A DNA stretch of 64,000 bases from Pantoea rwandensis (GCF_000759475.1 NZ_CP009454.1:496001-560000); one strand, 5' to 3'; shown: positions 12,093 to 22,201, numbered from the stretch's first letter. The notes: a model not told the origin generated them from the letters alone. Numbers and translations: made by a program.

Positions 12093-13457
12093 ATGAGCCA
12101 CAGCGATACCATCGTTGCCCAGGCGACACCTCCCGGCCGTGGCGGCGTCGGCATTCTGCGTATTTCCGGCGCCAAAGCCGCTGACGTCGCGCAAGCCGTG
12201 CTCGGCAAATTGCCGAAACCGCGCTATGCCGACTATTTGCCGTTCAACGATGCGGATGGCAGCGTGCTGGATCAGGGGATTGCGCTGTGGTTTCCTGGCC
12301 CCAACTCTTTCACTGGCGAAGATGTACTGGAGCTGCAGGGTCACGGCGGCCCGGTAATTCTGGATCTGCTGCTGAAACGCATCGTGGCGCTGTCGGGTGT
12401 ACGCATCGCTCAGCCGGGTGAATTCTCCGAACGTGCGTTCCTTAACGACAAACTCGATCTGGCGCAGGCGGAAGCGATCGCCGACCTGATAGACGCCAGT
12501 TCAGAGCAGGCCGCGCGTTCCGCCGTGAACTCACTGCAGGGCGCGTTTTCACTGCGCATCAATACCCTTGTGGAAGCACTCACTCACCTGCGCATCTACG
12601 TGGAGGCCGCTATCGACTTCCCGGATGAGGAGATCGATTTTCTGTCTGACGGCAAAATCGAAGGTCAGCTAAATGCGGTGATCGGCGACCTTGATAACGT
12701 GCGTGCCGAAGCGCGTCAGGGCAGCCTGCTGCGTGAAGGAATGAAAGTGGTGATTGCTGGTCGTCCTAATGCCGGTAAATCCAGCTTGCTGAATGCCCTC
12801 GCCGGTCGTGAAGCCGCGATTGTCACCGATATCGCTGGCACCACGCGTGACGTGCTGCGTGAGCATATTCATATCGACGGCATGCCGCTGCACATCATCG
12901 ATACTGCGGGGCTGCGTGAAGCCAGTGATGAAGTTGAGCGCATTGGAATTGAACGCGCCTGGCAGGAAATCGAGCAAGCCGATCGCGTGCTGTTTATGGT
13001 GGATGGCACCACCACCGACGCCACAGAAGCGGCCGCAATCTGGCCTGATTTTGTCGCACGTTTACCGGCACAACTGCCGATTACCGTGGTGCGTAACAAA
13101 GCCGATATGACCGGCGAAGTGCTGGGTCTGACAGAAGTGAATGACCACTCACTGATTCGCCTCTCTGCGCGGACGGGGGAAGGCGTGGATGCACTGCGCG
13201 ACCATCTGAAACAGAGCATGGGCTTCTCTGGCAATATGGAAGGTGGCTTCCTGGCACGCCGCCGCCATCTGCAGGCATTGGAGTTAGCAGCCACTCACTT
13301 ACAGCAGGGTAAAGACCAGCTGCTGGGTGCATGGGCGGGTGAACTGCTGGCGGAAGAGCTGCGTCTGGCGCAGCAGGCACTTAGCGAGATCACCGGTGAG
13401 TTCACCTCCGACGATCTGCTCGGCAGGATTTTCTCCAGCTTCTGTATTGGTAAATAA
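12093..13457 (+). CDS. mnmE: tRNA modification GTPase MnmE
   Basis: The 454-residue protein, with MnmG (also in this window), adds the (carboxymethyl)aminomethyl group at C5 of wobble U34 of several tRNAs. The N-terminal tetrahydrofolate-binding domain (1-120) is followed by a helical domain interrupted by a Ras-like G domain. That domain has G1 GRPNAGKS (223-230), G2 DIAGTTRD, G3 DTAGL and G4 NKAD. The C-terminal CIGK motif (451-454) carries the essential Cys. The ATG at 12093 is preceded by GAGAGA. The gene is separated from yidC by the ERIC-like element. Confidence 0.98.
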   Translation: MSHSDTIVAQATPPGRGGVGILRISGAKAADVAQAVLGKLPKPRYADYLPFNDADGSVLDQGIALWFPGPNSFTGEDVLELQGHGGPVILDLLLKRIVALSGVRIAQPGEFSERAFLNDKLDLAQAEAIADLIDASSEQAARSAVNSLQGAFSLRINTLVEALTHLRIYVEAAIDFPDEEIDFLSDGKIEGQLNAVIGDLDNVRAEARQGSLLREGMKVVIAGRPNAGKSSLLNALAGREAAIVTDIAGTTRDVLREHIHIDGMPLHIIDTAGLREASDEVERIGIERAWQEIEQADRVLFMVDGTTTDATEAAAIWPDFVARLPAQLPITVVRNKADMTGEVLGLTEVNDHSLIRLSARTGEGVDALRDHLKQSMGFSGNMEGGFLARRRHLQALELAATHLQQGKDQLLGAWAGELLAEELRLAQQALSEITGEFTSDDLLGRIFSSFCIGK

Positions 13458-13485
13458 ACCCATCTACATTTTTTCTCTTCACACG

Positions 13486-13546
13486 CTATAGCAGGTAAAA
13501 ACAACCTTACCTGTTATAGCGGGTAAGACTGACTTTATCTGCTATA
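13486..13546. promoter_or_regulatory. Cluster of inverted repeats, probable operator of a lost HipBA-like module
   Basis: Four related half-sites occur in 61 bp: CTATAGCAGGTAA (13486-13498), its inverted form TTACCTGTTATAG (13507-13519), TTATAGCGGGTAA (13514-13526, overlapping the previous one) and inverted TTATCTGCTATA (13535-13546). Multiple palindromic sites with TA-rich ends are typical of HipB-type autorepressed operons. The HipA-like fragment just downstream supports this reading, which remains inferred. Confidence 0.55.
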
Positions 13547-13547
13547 A

Positions 13548-13664
13548 AGCCTAGATGAGGTTATTGCGCGCGTGACGTCTCAATTGCCTGACGATTTTCC
13601 GACAGAAATTCAAACGACTATTCTTGATGGACTCAAAGCACGCTCTGCTCGCTTAACCCCATAG
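13548..13664 (+). pseudogene. C-terminal fragment of a HipA-like kinase
   Basis: After a stop codon at 13545-13547 an open stretch of 38 codons encodes SLDEVIARVTSQLPDDFP, then TEIQTTILDGLKARSARLTP, ending at TAG 13662-13664. There is no start codon context. It resembles the last helices of HipA-family Ser/Thr kinases, whose C-termini commonly have an LP-FP segment and end near a Ser-Ala-Arg-Leu motif; this is from memory of the family. With the operator cluster directly upstream, it looks like a toxin-antitoxin operon from which the middle (hipB and most of hipA) was deleted. Confidence 0.5.
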
Positions 13665-13814
13665 CCTAACAGATGTAAAACATGCATCTTTGTTATTTGG
13701 CACCCCCTCTCCTTTGCAGTATAACGATCGCTGGCCCGTGCTAAAGCGTACCGGCCTCACCCACGATTCATGCTAAACATTAGGCGCAAGTTGCTGCCTG
13801 AACAGGAGAGAAAC

Positions 13815-14405
13815 ATGAGTACACCGCTCGACAGCGTGGCGCTGAACGCGCTGTTCAATGACGCTCGCACCCACAGCTACTGGCAGGACAAACCGATTTC
13901 TCATGATGTGCTGCAGCAACTCTATAGCCTGACCGCGCTCGGCCCGACTTCAGCCAACTGTTCACCGGGACGGTTCGTGTTTGTCACTTCGCAGGAAGGC
14001 AAAGAGAAGCTGAAACCTGCACTCTCCTCCGGCAACGTGGACAAAACCATGGCAGCACCGGCAACGGTGATCGTGGCGTGGGATCCTGAGTTCTATGAAG
14101 CGCTGCCCAAACTCTTCCCGCACGGTGATGCACGCAGCTGGTTCACCAGCAGCCCGGATCTGGCGAAAGAGACGGCCTTCCGCAATAGCAGCCTGCAGGC
14201 AGGATATTTAATTCTGGCGGCCCGTTCGCTGGGGCTGGATGCCGGCCCGATGTCCGGTTTTGACCCATCAAAAGTCAATGAAGCCTTCTTTAGCGAAAGC
14301 AAATGGCAGGTGAATTTACTGATTAACCTTGGCTACGGTGAAGCCAGCAAACTGCATGCGCGTTTACCGCGCCTTGGCTTTGATGAAGCCAGCAAATTTG
14401 CCTGA
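13815..14405 (+). CDS. rutE: RutE-like nitroreductase (probable malonic semialdehyde reductase)
   Basis: The ATG at 13815 ([20 protein letters not shown]) follows AGGAGAG and gives 196 residues, the length of E. coli RutE. The flavin nitroreductase fold shows [15 protein letters not shown], the phosphate-binding LSSGN segment, [27 protein letters not shown] and GPMSGFD, all shared with RutE. In the Rut pathway this enzyme reduces malonic semialdehyde to 3-hydroxypropionate during uracil nitrogen use. The rest of the rut operon is absent nearby, so here it may act as a stand-alone nitroreductase. It sits where E. coli has unrelated genes (tna/mdtL region). Confidence 0.85.
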   Translation: MSTPLDSVALNALFNDARTHSYWQDKPISHDVLQQLYSLTALGPTSANCSPGRFVFVTSQEGKEKLKPALSSGNVDKTMAAPATVIVAWDPEFYEALPKLFPHGDARSWFTSSPDLAKETAFRNSSLQAGYLILAARSLGLDAGPMSGFDPSKVNEAFFSESKWQVNLLINLGYGEASKLHARLPRLGFDEASKFA

Positions 14406-14412
14406 TTGATTC

Positions 14413-14439
14413 CAGGCGTCGGGCATTGCGCGACGCCTG
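14413..14439. terminator. Hairpin between convergent genes
   Basis: The stem CAGGCGTCG (14413-14421) / CGACGCCTG (14431-14439) lies between the convergent rutE-like and flavin reductase genes. It lacks a T-run on either strand, so termination strength is uncertain. Confidence 0.5.
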
Positions 14440-14448
14440 TCACTCACA

Positions 14449-14958
14449 TTAACCCAGCGAGTGAAAACCGCTATTGAAGTACACCATCGGCTCCGCCGCT
14501 TCACCTGGCAGTGAAATGCCAACGATGCGCGCCAGCAGCACGCTGTGCGTATTCCACTCCACCACTTTCTCCAGCTGGCAGTCAAAACTCACCAATGCAT
14601 CAGCCAGCACCGGTGCACCGGTGTTCAGCGTTTGCCACTCACCGCTCTGGAAGCGTTCTGCGCGACGTGCAGACTGACTGAACTGCGCGCATAAATCGTC
14701 ATGCTGTTCACGCAAGACGTTCACAGCGAAATGGCCAGCATTCACAAATGCGTCGTGGCTGGATGCACTACGGTTAACACACACCAGCAGGCTTGGCGGC
14801 TCGGCAGCCAGTGAGCTAACGGAGGTCGCAATCAGACCCAGCTTTTCGCCCTGAAACTCGGTGGTCACTAAAGAAACGCCTGCGGTCAGGCGGCGCATAC
14901 CATGACGAAATTCATCAAGTGAGATTGATTCCTGGCGAGTAAGTGAAGTTACTGACAT
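14449..14958 (-). CDS. Flavin reductase-like FMN-binding protein (RutF/HpaC type)
   Basis: The 169-residue protein has the split-barrel flavin reductase fold. An N-terminal helix (FRHGMRRLTAGVSLVTT) is followed by GLIATSVSSLAAEPPSLLVCVNRSAS, where the FMN isoalloxazine and phosphate are bound, then FAVNVLREQHDDL and DCQLEKVVEWNTHSVLLARI. Such enzymes supply reduced FMN to two-component monooxygenases. It is similar to RutF but no oxygenase partner is next to it. It is convergent with the rutE-like gene. The 291 bp upstream of it (14959-15249) contain no recognisable gene. Confidence 0.8.
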   Translation of the reverse strand: MSVTSLTRQESISLDEFRHGMRRLTAGVSLVTTEFQGEKLGLIATSVSSLAAEPPSLLVCVNRSASSHDAFVNAGHFAVNVLREQHDDLCAQFSQSARRAERFQSGEWQTLNTGAPVLADALVSFDCQLEKVVEWNTHSVLLARIVGISLPGEAAEPMVYFNSGFHSLG

Positions 14959-15249
14959 AAAAAAACTCCGACGTGCATGCTGCTGCGATGGGCACGATTA
15001 TCTTGAGGTGGATTGTTCACGCACTTCGATGTGCTTTTGGTTGCCCAAATCCTACACTACCTCAGACTTTACGGCACCCTATCCGCGCAAAATCAGCAAA
15101 AGCGTTATATGCAAATTCATCGGATGGGATTAGCCGCCGCTTCGGTCTTATCTGATTTTTGGTCATTCCATGTTATGCCGGATGCAAACCTCTGAGAAAA
15201 TTCCTACAATAGCCCTGATGATTATCTGACCATTTTCACGGAGCGACAG

Positions 15250-15999
15250 ATGGCTAGTCATTTTGTACGTTGGATGGGTAACTCGCCGCTCTCTTCAGAG
15301 CAGTTGCGGGTTCCACAGGATGTGATTAACAGCGCCGAGCGCTTCCCTGACAAGCGCCGTAGCCGTTTTCTTGCCGCACGCGAATTGCTGGCTCAGCTCA
15401 TGCTGCGTGTTTATGGCATTCGTGAACTCCCGCCGCTTGTGACCACCAGCAGCGGACGTCCTTGCTTTGCCGATCCAAACCTCCCTGACTTTAGTATTGC
15501 TTACGCCGGTAATATGGTTGGTGTGCTGCTGGCGGAAGAAGGCGGGCGGGCGGGATTGGATATGGAGATTGTCCGCGCCCACAGCCGTCAGACGCAGGAC
15601 ACGCTCACGCAGGATCTCTCATCCGGTGAAAAGGCGTGGATCAACGCGCAGCAGGATTTCATGGAAGCGGTGACGCAAATCTGGACGCTGCGCCAGAGCA
15701 TCCTCAAATTAACGGGTGAAAGTGAGAACGGTGCCGGTTCGCTGCAGTTGCACCCTGCTGCCGGCCGTCTGCGCTCCAGCGTGTTTCCGGATATTCAGGC
15801 GGTATGTGATGCCGAGCCGATTCTGGTGTGGTCGTGCGCGCTCTCTCCGGGCACTGAGCGCTTATGCCTGTGGGAGATTGATGCACAGCAGCAATGGCAG
15901 CCATTGCGCGACGTTGAAATGAGCAAACCGAATATTGGCCCGCGCTCGCTGCGTCTGACCAGCCTCACTCCCACACCGCAAGAAATCGGACATCTCTAA
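15250..15999 (+). CDS. yieE: YieE, 4'-phosphopantetheinyl transferase superfamily protein
   Basis: The 249 residues match E. coli YieE in length and in position next to adeP-yieH. The N-terminal RRSRFLAARELL is the CoA-binding arginine region of Sfp-type transferases, and GLDMEIV (102-108) is the Mg-binding GxDxE motif. The second catalytic motif, normally WxxKE(A/S), reads WTLRQS (145-150), so both the Lys and the Glu are replaced. Sfp-type enzymes move the phosphopantetheine arm of CoA onto carrier proteins. With this altered motif, activity may be reduced or different. The start follows ACGGAGCG. Confidence 0.85.
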   Translation: MASHFVRWMGNSPLSSEQLRVPQDVINSAERFPDKRRSRFLAARELLAQLMLRVYGIRELPPLVTTSSGRPCFADPNLPDFSIAYAGNMVGVLLAEEGGRAGLDMEIVRAHSRQTQDTLTQDLSSGEKAWINAQQDFMEAVTQIWTLRQSILKLTGESENGAGSLQLHPAAGRLRSSVFPDIQAVCDAEPILVWSCALSPGTERLCLWEIDAQQQWQPLRDVEMSKPNIGPRSLRLTSLTPTPQEIGHL

Positions 16000-16002
16000 C
16001 AA

Positions 16003-16031
16003 AACAGGCCGCAATCGCGGCCTGTTATTTT
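16003..16031. terminator. Bidirectional terminator between yieE and adeP
   Basis: The stem AACAGGCCGC (16003-16012) / GCGGCCTGTT (16017-16026) with a 4-nt loop is flanked by A residues on the left and T residues on the right. It serves both convergent genes. Confidence 0.85.
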
Positions 16032-17344
16032 TAGTGCGCGTCGATAAACGCGATTTTTAGCACAAACAACAGGGCAACAATCACCACGCACGGGCTGATT
16101 TCACGCCAGCGTCCTGTGCCAAGCTTCATCACACAGTACGAGATGAAGCCCAGCGCGATACCTTCGGTGATCGAGAAGCTGAAAGGCATCATCGCCGCCG
16201 TGACAAACGCCGGGACCGCTTCGGTAAGATCGTCCCAGCGCACGCGTGACAGTGATGCCGTCATCAATACGCCAACGTAAATCAGCGCTCCAGCGGCCGC
16301 ATAGGCCGGCACCATCGCAGCCAGCGGCGACAGGAACATCACCAGCAGGAACAGAATGCCGGTGATCACCGCCATCAAACCGGTGCGGCCACCAATCGCC
16401 ACACCTGAAGAGCTTTCGATATACGCCGTCACCGAAGAAGTGCCGATTAGCGAACCGGTCACCGAGCTGATGCTATCGACATACAGCGCCTGCTTCATGC
16501 GCGGGAAAGTGCCCTTTTCATCGGTCAGTCCGGCCTTATCGGTGACACCGATCAGCGTGCCGGAAGAGTCGAACAGGTTGACCAGCATAAAGGAGAAGAT
16601 CACTCCCGCCATACCGATGTTGAACGCCCCTTTAATATCGACCTGACCCACCACCGATGTCACTGCCGGCGGCGCGGCAAATACACCGCTGAATTTCACA
16701 TCGCCAATGGCTAAGCCAATCGCCGTAGTGACCACAATTGATACCAGCACCGCCGCGTGGATATTGCGTGAGGCCAGAATCGCGATAATGAAGAAGCCCA
16801 GCGCCCCCAGCAGTACGCTATGCGAGGTCAGATTCCCGACCGTCACAATGGTGTCGGCATTCGGCACGATGATACCGGCGTTTTTCAGCCCCATCATAGC
16901 GATAAACAGGCCGATACCGGCGGTGATGCCGACGCGCAGGCTCATTGGGATGTTGGCAATCATCCAGTAACGTACGCGCAGCAGCGTGAGGATCAGCAGA
17001 CCGAGCGCCCCCCAGAAGATCGCCCCCATGCCAACCTGCCATGAGTAACCCATGGCGCCAACCACCACAAACGCGAAGAAAGCGTTCAGCCCCATCGCCG
17101 GTGCCAGTGCCACCGGCAAGTTCGCCACCAGCCCCATCAGGATGCTGCCAAAGGCCGCTATCAAACAGGTGGTGACAAACACCGCCTGGGTATCCATGCC
17201 TGCCGCGCCCAAAATTTGCGGGTTTACAAAGACGATGTACACCATCGTCAGGAAAGTCGTGAAACCGGCGATCACTTCGGTGCGCGCGGTTGTGCCGTGT
17301 TCCTGCAGCTTAAAGATGCGCTGCAACAAGCCCTGATTGTTCAT
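16031..17344 (-). CDS. adeP: Adenine permease AdeP (NCS2/AzgA-type)
   Basis: A 437-residue inner-membrane purine:H+ symporter with about 13-14 hydrophobic segments. Family features visible are FTTFLTMVYIVFVNPQIL, the APAMGLNAFFAF segment and the C-terminal SFSITEGIALGF with its conserved Glu. The order yieE, adeP, yieH is as in E. coli, where AdeP (YieG) takes up adenine. A paralogue such as AdeQ or a guanine/hypoxanthine permease is the alternative, but context favours AdeP. It is divergent from yieH. Confidence 0.88.
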   Translation of the reverse strand: MNNQGLLQRIFKLQEHGTTARTEVIAGFTTFLTMVYIVFVNPQILGAAGMDTQAVFVTTCLIAAFGSILMGLVANLPVALAPAMGLNAFFAFVVVGAMGYSWQVGMGAIFWGALGLLILTLLRVRYWMIANIPMSLRVGITAGIGLFIAMMGLKNAGIIVPNADTIVTVGNLTSHSVLLGALGFFIIAILASRNIHAAVLVSIVVTTAIGLAIGDVKFSGVFAAPPAVTSVVGQVDIKGAFNIGMAGVIFSFMLVNLFDSSGTLIGVTDKAGLTDEKGTFPRMKQALYVDSISSVTGSLIGTSSVTAYIESSSGVAIGGRTGLMAVITGILFLLVMFLSPLAAMVPAYAAAGALIYVGVLMTASLSRVRWDDLTEAVPAFVTAAMMPFSFSITEGIALGFISYCVMKLGTGRWREISPCVVIVALLFVLKIAFIDAH

Positions 17345-17494
17345 TCAACTGTCCCGGAAAAAAATTTATCGCCGCGTATCCTATAGATTTTAGCCGGGCA
17401 AAACACTGATTATTCGCAAACGGTTGCCGGAGTCGCTTTCTGCGCTGAGTGCGCTAGAGTGTCAGCTGGTTGTTTAATAAAAGGATGATGTGCG

Positions 17495-18154
17495 ATGTCA
17501 GTTGAATGTGTGTTTTTCGATTGCGACGGTACGCTGGTCGACAGTGAAGTGATCTGTACGCAATCTTACGTCAACACCTTTGCCCAATACGGTATTGAGC
17601 TCTCTTTGCAGCAGATGTTTGAGCAGTACAAAGGGGTTAAGCTCTATGACATCGTGCGGGATGTACTGGCGAAGCATCAAATCGACGTTCCCATCGAAGA
17701 ATTCGAAACCGCCTATCGCGCTGATGTCGCCCGCCTGTTTGACCTCGACCTGAAGCCGATTACCGGTGCCAAAGCGCTGGTGGAAAGCGTGAAAGTGCCG
17801 ATGTGCGTGGTCTCGAACGGGACAGTGAAGAAGATGCAGCACTCGCTGGGTTTAACCGGCATGCTGCCACACCTCGAAGGTCGGCTGTACAGCGGTTATG
17901 ACATTAATCACTGGAAGCCCGATCCCGAGTTGATGTATCACGCGGCGGAGCAAATGCAGGTGCCGATTGAGAAGTGCATTCTGGTGGACGATTCAGAGGC
18001 TGGTGCGCGTGCGGGGATCGCGGCGGGCATTCCGGTATTTTACTACTGCGCTGATGCGCACAATCCGGAGTTGGATCATCCGCTGGTGACGCGCTTTGAC
18101 GATATGGCGCAATTGCCAGCGCTGTGGCGCGCAAGGGGTTGGGATTTGGTGTAA
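17495..18154 (+). CDS. yieH: 6-phosphogluconate phosphatase YieH (HAD)
   Basis: The 219-residue HAD hydrolase carries motif I FFDCDGTLVDSE (Asp9, Asp11), motif II VVSNG, and motifs III/IV in KPDPELMYHAAEQM and ILVDDSEAGARAG. The small helical cap between motifs I and II puts it with phosphoglycolate and beta-phosphoglucomutase-like phosphatases. The E. coli homologue hydrolyses 6-phosphogluconate and related sugar phosphates. It is divergent from adeP, as in E. coli. The ATG follows AAAGGATGATGTGCG. Confidence 0.9.
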   Translation: MSVECVFFDCDGTLVDSEVICTQSYVNTFAQYGIELSLQQMFEQYKGVKLYDIVRDVLAKHQIDVPIEEFETAYRADVARLFDLDLKPITGAKALVESVKVPMCVVSNGTVKKMQHSLGLTGMLPHLEGRLYSGYDINHWKPDPELMYHAAEQMQVPIEKCILVDDSEAGARAGIAAGIPVFYYCADAHNPELDHPLVTRFDDMAQLPALWRARGWDLV

Positions 18155-18159
18155 ACCCA

Positions 18160-18260
18160 GGGCGGCATGAATGTCGCCCCTGCAGAAACCGGCGCAGGAT
18201 GTCCGGGCAATGCATGATTCAAATCGACTGACCACAAAAGTGTTACCTCTGTGGTCGGTC
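18160..18260. repeat. Two hairpins after yieH
   Basis: The first is GGGCGGCAT (18160-18168) / ATGTCGCCC (18171-18179), with the same arms as the yidC terminator but no T-run. The second is GACTGACCACA (18226-18236) / TGTGGTCGGTC (18250-18260), an 11-bp stem with one G-T pair. They lie in the 234-bp gene-free gap between yieH and the MFS gene. Confidence 0.5.
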
Positions 18261-18352
18261 TGATCTGTTCCCTGTGTGCCCGGTGGAACCTGGTGCTGCC
18301 CCTACAGAGGCCGGTGTGCGATTTTGAACAGTTCGCAGGTAAGATCTAATCG

Positions 18353-18372
18353 GGTGCGCATTTATGCGCACC
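18353..18372. terminator. Hairpin downstream of the MFS transporter gene
   Basis: A perfect 9-bp stem GGTGCGCAT / ATGCGCACC with a TT loop lies just after the stop codon of the minus-strand MFS gene. There is no clear T-run, so it may be a terminator or a REP-like hairpin. Confidence 0.5.
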
Positions 18373-18388
18373 AGGTAACCTAAACGCC

Positions 18389-19627
18389 TTAGCCAATCGC
18401 GCCCAGCGAATCCTCGTTACTCTGCTTCTTCGGCAGCAGGAACAACGTCGCCACGATATCCAGCAGGTAAATCAGCGCCAGCAGCGTGATCGCCGCGGTA
18501 AACGAGATTTGCGCCGCCAGCAGACCAATCACCAGTGGACCAAAGCCGCCGACACCGCGTCCAAGGTTGAACAACACGTTCTGCGCGGTTGCGCGCGCCT
18601 GAGGTGGGAAGGTGTCCGAGATCAGCGCGCCGTAACCGCCGATCATGCCGTTCACAAACATCCCCATGATCGCGCCGGTAAACAGCATGACGGTAGGATC
18701 GCGCAACTGCGCATACACCACCACCATGGCGACCGCGCCAAACTGGTACAGCAGAAAGATTTTCCAGCGCGCGAAGCGATCGGCCAATACGCCAAACAGC
18801 CAGATACCAAAGGTCATGCCCACCACGGTCACCGCCGTCCACAAGCCGGATTTGGTCAGGCTAAAACCAAAGCTGGATGAGAGGTAACTTGGCATCCAGA
18901 TCATCAGACCGTAGTAGCCGAAATTCTGCACCGAGCAGAGAATAAAGATGCCCAGACTGGCTTTGCTGGTGGCGCGATCGGCAAACAGCAGTTTGATACG
19001 TGCGGCGAACGACAGCTGCGGTGTTTTTTCCACGTGACGCGTGAAGCCTTCCGGCTCGCCCATACTGCGGCGAATCACAAACGACACCAGCGCAGGCAGT
19101 AAGCCCACCAGGAACATGCCGCGCCAGCCAATCACGCTCAGCAATGGCGGCGTAATAAAGGCGGCCAGCAGTACACCGAGCTGCCAGCCGATGCCGACCC
19201 ATGCCGAGGCGCGATTACGCTTCTCTTTCGGCCAGGCTTCCGCAATCAGCGCCATGCCAATACCAAATTCACCGCCCAGCCCTACGCCTGCCAGCGTGCG
19301 GTAGGCCAGCAAATCCCTGTACCCCTGCGCCACCGCGCACAGCCCGGTAAAGATGGAGAACATCAGAATGGTCACGGTGAGAATACGGATACGACCATAA
19401 CGATCGCTGAGATGGCCAAACACAATACCGCCAATCACCGCGCCGATCAGCGTCCAGGTGACCAGCGAACCGGCCTGAGAGGGATCGAGCGCCAGCGAGA
19501 CGCTGATTGCCGGTAACATAAAGCCCAGAATTAACAGATCGAAGCCGTCCATCGCATAGCCACTAATGGCAGCAACCATCGCTTTTGCCGGCGTCACGGC
19601 GTTTTTTTTCGTTATTGGGGAAGACAT
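18389..19627 (-). CDS. MFS transporter, metabolite/aromatic acid:H+ symporter type
   Basis: The 412-residue protein has 12 predicted membrane segments. The MFS loop motif HLSDRYGRIRIL follows TM2, and a second copy-like motif (VLADRFARWKIF) follows TM8. The start GYAMDGFDLLILGFMLPAIS carries the acidic pair of the AAHS (PcaK/BenK-like) and NanT/YjhB-like families, and GGEFGIGMALIAEAWP in TM4-5 supports the same group. The substrate cannot be told; an aromatic or other organic acid is likely. It stands alone, in the region where E. coli has the bgl and cbr genes between phoU and yieH. Confidence 0.8.
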   Translation of the reverse strand: MSSPITKKNAVTPAKAMVAAISGYAMDGFDLLILGFMLPAISVSLALDPSQAGSLVTWTLIGAVIGGIVFGHLSDRYGRIRILTVTILMFSIFTGLCAVAQGYRDLLAYRTLAGVGLGGEFGIGMALIAEAWPKEKRNRASAWVGIGWQLGVLLAAFITPPLLSVIGWRGMFLVGLLPALVSFVIRRSMGEPEGFTRHVEKTPQLSFAARIKLLFADRATSKASLGIFILCSVQNFGYYGLMIWMPSYLSSSFGFSLTKSGLWTAVTVVGMTFGIWLFGVLADRFARWKIFLLYQFGAVAMVVVYAQLRDPTVMLFTGAIMGMFVNGMIGGYGALISDTFPPQARATAQNVLFNLGRGVGGFGPLVIGLLAAQISFTAAITLLALIYLLDIVATLFLLPKKQSNEDSLGAIG

Positions 19628-19702
19628 TTAACAGCACCTGGCAGAAAAAAGTGCGCCAAGTATAAAGAGAGGGAATCGCGGAGACCAATCAGAAATGAAG
19701 AT

Positions 19703-19736
19703 GGCTGCCTGTTTGCCACAGTCGCAACAGGCAGCC
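19703..19736 (-). terminator. Terminator-like hairpin after phoU
   Basis: The stem GGCTGCCTGTT (19703-19713) / AACAGGCAGCC (19726-19736) lies directly after the phoU stop codon on the minus strand. Only scattered T residues follow it. Confidence 0.6.
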
Positions 19737-19746
19737 GAAACGGCAA

Positions 19747-20481
19747 TTAAGAGGGTTTATTGCTGCCGTCATCACCTGACAGCAGTTCATCCAGCTTGTC
19801 GCCGCCAACGTGACGGAAATCCTGACCTTTAACGAAATAGAAGATAATTTCGCAGATGTTCTGGCAACGGTCACCGATACGCTCGATAGCGCGGGCACAG
19901 AACAGCGCCGTCAGTACACTTGGGATGGTGCGTGGATCTTCCATCATGTAGGTCATCAGCTGACGCACAATGCCTTCGTACTCTTTGTCGACCTTCTTAT
20001 CTTCACGATAGATCTTAATGGCTTCATTCAGATCCATACGCGCGAAGGCATCCAGCACGTCGTGCAGCATCTGCACGGTGTGGCGACCCAGAGATTCCAG
20101 ACTCACCAGCAGCGGCAGGTGCTGCTGGCTGAACTTCTCCAGCGCCGTGCGGCTGATTTTCTCAGCGACGTCACCGATACGTTCCAGCTCAGAGATGGTC
20201 TTGATGATTGCCATCACCAGGCGCAAGTCGCTGGCGGTAGGCTGACGTTTGGCGATGATGCGTACGCAGGCTTCATCAATCTCCACTTCCATCATGTTGA
20301 CCTTCTGGTCACCGTCGATCACACGACGTGCCAGCTCGCCATCCTGGTTGTGCATCGCGGTAATGGCATCGGTAAGCTGCTGCTCCACCATGCCACCCAT
20401 GATCATCACCTGAGTGCGAATGTGTTCCAGCTCCGCGTTGAACTGACCGGAGATGTGTTTGTTCAGATTCAAATTGTCCAT
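19747..20481 (-). CDS. phoU: Phosphate-signalling complex accessory protein PhoU
   Basis: A 244-residue all-helical protein made of two tandem PhoU three-helix domains with the metal-binding acidic motifs ([11 protein letters not shown] region; [11 protein letters not shown] in the second). Two copies of an ERIGD motif are visible ([13 protein letters not shown] and [13 protein letters not shown]). PhoU links the Pst transporter to the PhoR kinase and dampens Pho regulon expression when phosphate is ample. It is the last gene of pstSCAB-phoU, 14 bp after pstB. Confidence 0.97.
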   Translation of the reverse strand: MDNLNLNKHISGQFNAELEHIRTQVMIMGGMVEQQLTDAITAMHNQDGELARRVIDGDQKVNMMEVEIDEACVRIIAKRQPTASDLRLVMAIIKTISELERIGDVAEKISRTALEKFSQQHLPLLVSLESLGRHTVQMLHDVLDAFARMDLNEAIKIYREDKKVDKEYEGIVRQLMTYMMEDPRTIPSVLTALFCARAIERIGDRCQNICEIIFYFVKGQDFRHVGGDKLDELLSGDDGSNKPS

Positions 20482-20495
20482 GTGCGTCTCCTGAA

Positions 20496-21272
<777 letters not shown>

Positions 21273-21313
21273 TCATCTCTCATGTGCAGCGCCGCCGAAG
21301 CCGCGCCGGGAAA

Positions 21314-22201
21314 TTAATGTTTGCCCTTGGCGAAAACCACTCGCGCGACAATGTTCAGCAGCAGCACGCACAGGGTAATGATCAACACACCCGCCCATGC
21401 CAGGCTTTGCCACTCGGCAAACGGGCTCATGGCGAATTTGAAAATCGTCACCGGCAGGTTGGCGATCGGCTGCATCATGTCGGTGCTCCAGAACTGGTTC
21501 GACAGCGCAGTAAACAGCAGCGGTGCGGTTTCGCCCGCGATACGTGCCACGGCCAGCAGCACACCGGTGATAATCCCGGATACTGAGGCTTTCAACGTGA
21601 TGGCAGAAATCATCTTCCACTTCGGCGTACCCAGTGCATAAGCCGCTTCACGCATGCTGTCTGGTACCAGACGCAGCATGTTTTCCGAGGTACGAATCAC
21701 GATAGGAATCTGCAACAGCGCCAGCGCCACCACACCCGCCCAGCCAGAGAAGTGCTGCATCTGTGCCACCACGATGGTGTAGACGAACAGGCCCACCACA
21801 ATCGACGGTGCTGACAACAGGATGTCATTGATGAAGCGAATCACTTCCGCCAGCCAATGCTTACGGCCATATTCGGCAAGATAAATACCGGCCATGATGC
21901 CCAGCGGCGTACCGATCACCGTTGACCACAGAATCAGTAATCCACTGCCCGCCAGGGCGTTAGCTAAACCACCGCCTGCGGTGTTCGGTGGCGGGGTTGA
22001 TTCGGTGAACAGTGACCAGCTCAGGCCATCGATGCCTTTGGTGACGGTAGTGAACAGAATCCACACCAGCCAGAACAGGCCAAAGGCCATGGTCAGCATC
22101 GACAAGGTCAGCGCGATTTTGTTTTTGGTACTGCGCCACGCCTGCATTTTGCGGCGAGACGCTTCCAGCTCAGCGCGAGCCTGCATTTCAATAGCTGTCA
22201 T
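21314..22201 (-). CDS. pstA: Phosphate ABC transporter permease PstA
   Basis: The 295-residue inner-membrane permease has six predicted membrane segments after a cytoplasmic N-terminus. The EAA coupling motif appears as [21 protein letters not shown], which docks to PstB. Its start codon overlaps the pstC stop by 4 bp (ATGA), giving translational coupling. Length is one residue shorter than E. coli PstA. Confidence 0.97.
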   Translation of the reverse strand: MTAIEMQARAELEASRRKMQAWRSTKNKIALTLSMLTMAFGLFWLVWILFTTVTKGIDGLSWSLFTESTPPPNTAGGGLANALAGSGLLILWSTVIGTPLGIMAGIYLAEYGRKHWLAEVIRFINDILLSAPSIVVGLFVYTIVVAQMQHFSGWAGVVALALLQIPIVIRTSENMLRLVPDSMREAAYALGTPKWKMISAITLKASVSGIITGVLLAVARIAGETAPLLFTALSNQFWSTDMMQPIANLPVTIFKFAMSPFAEWQSLAWAGVLIITLCVLLLNIVARVVFAKGKH

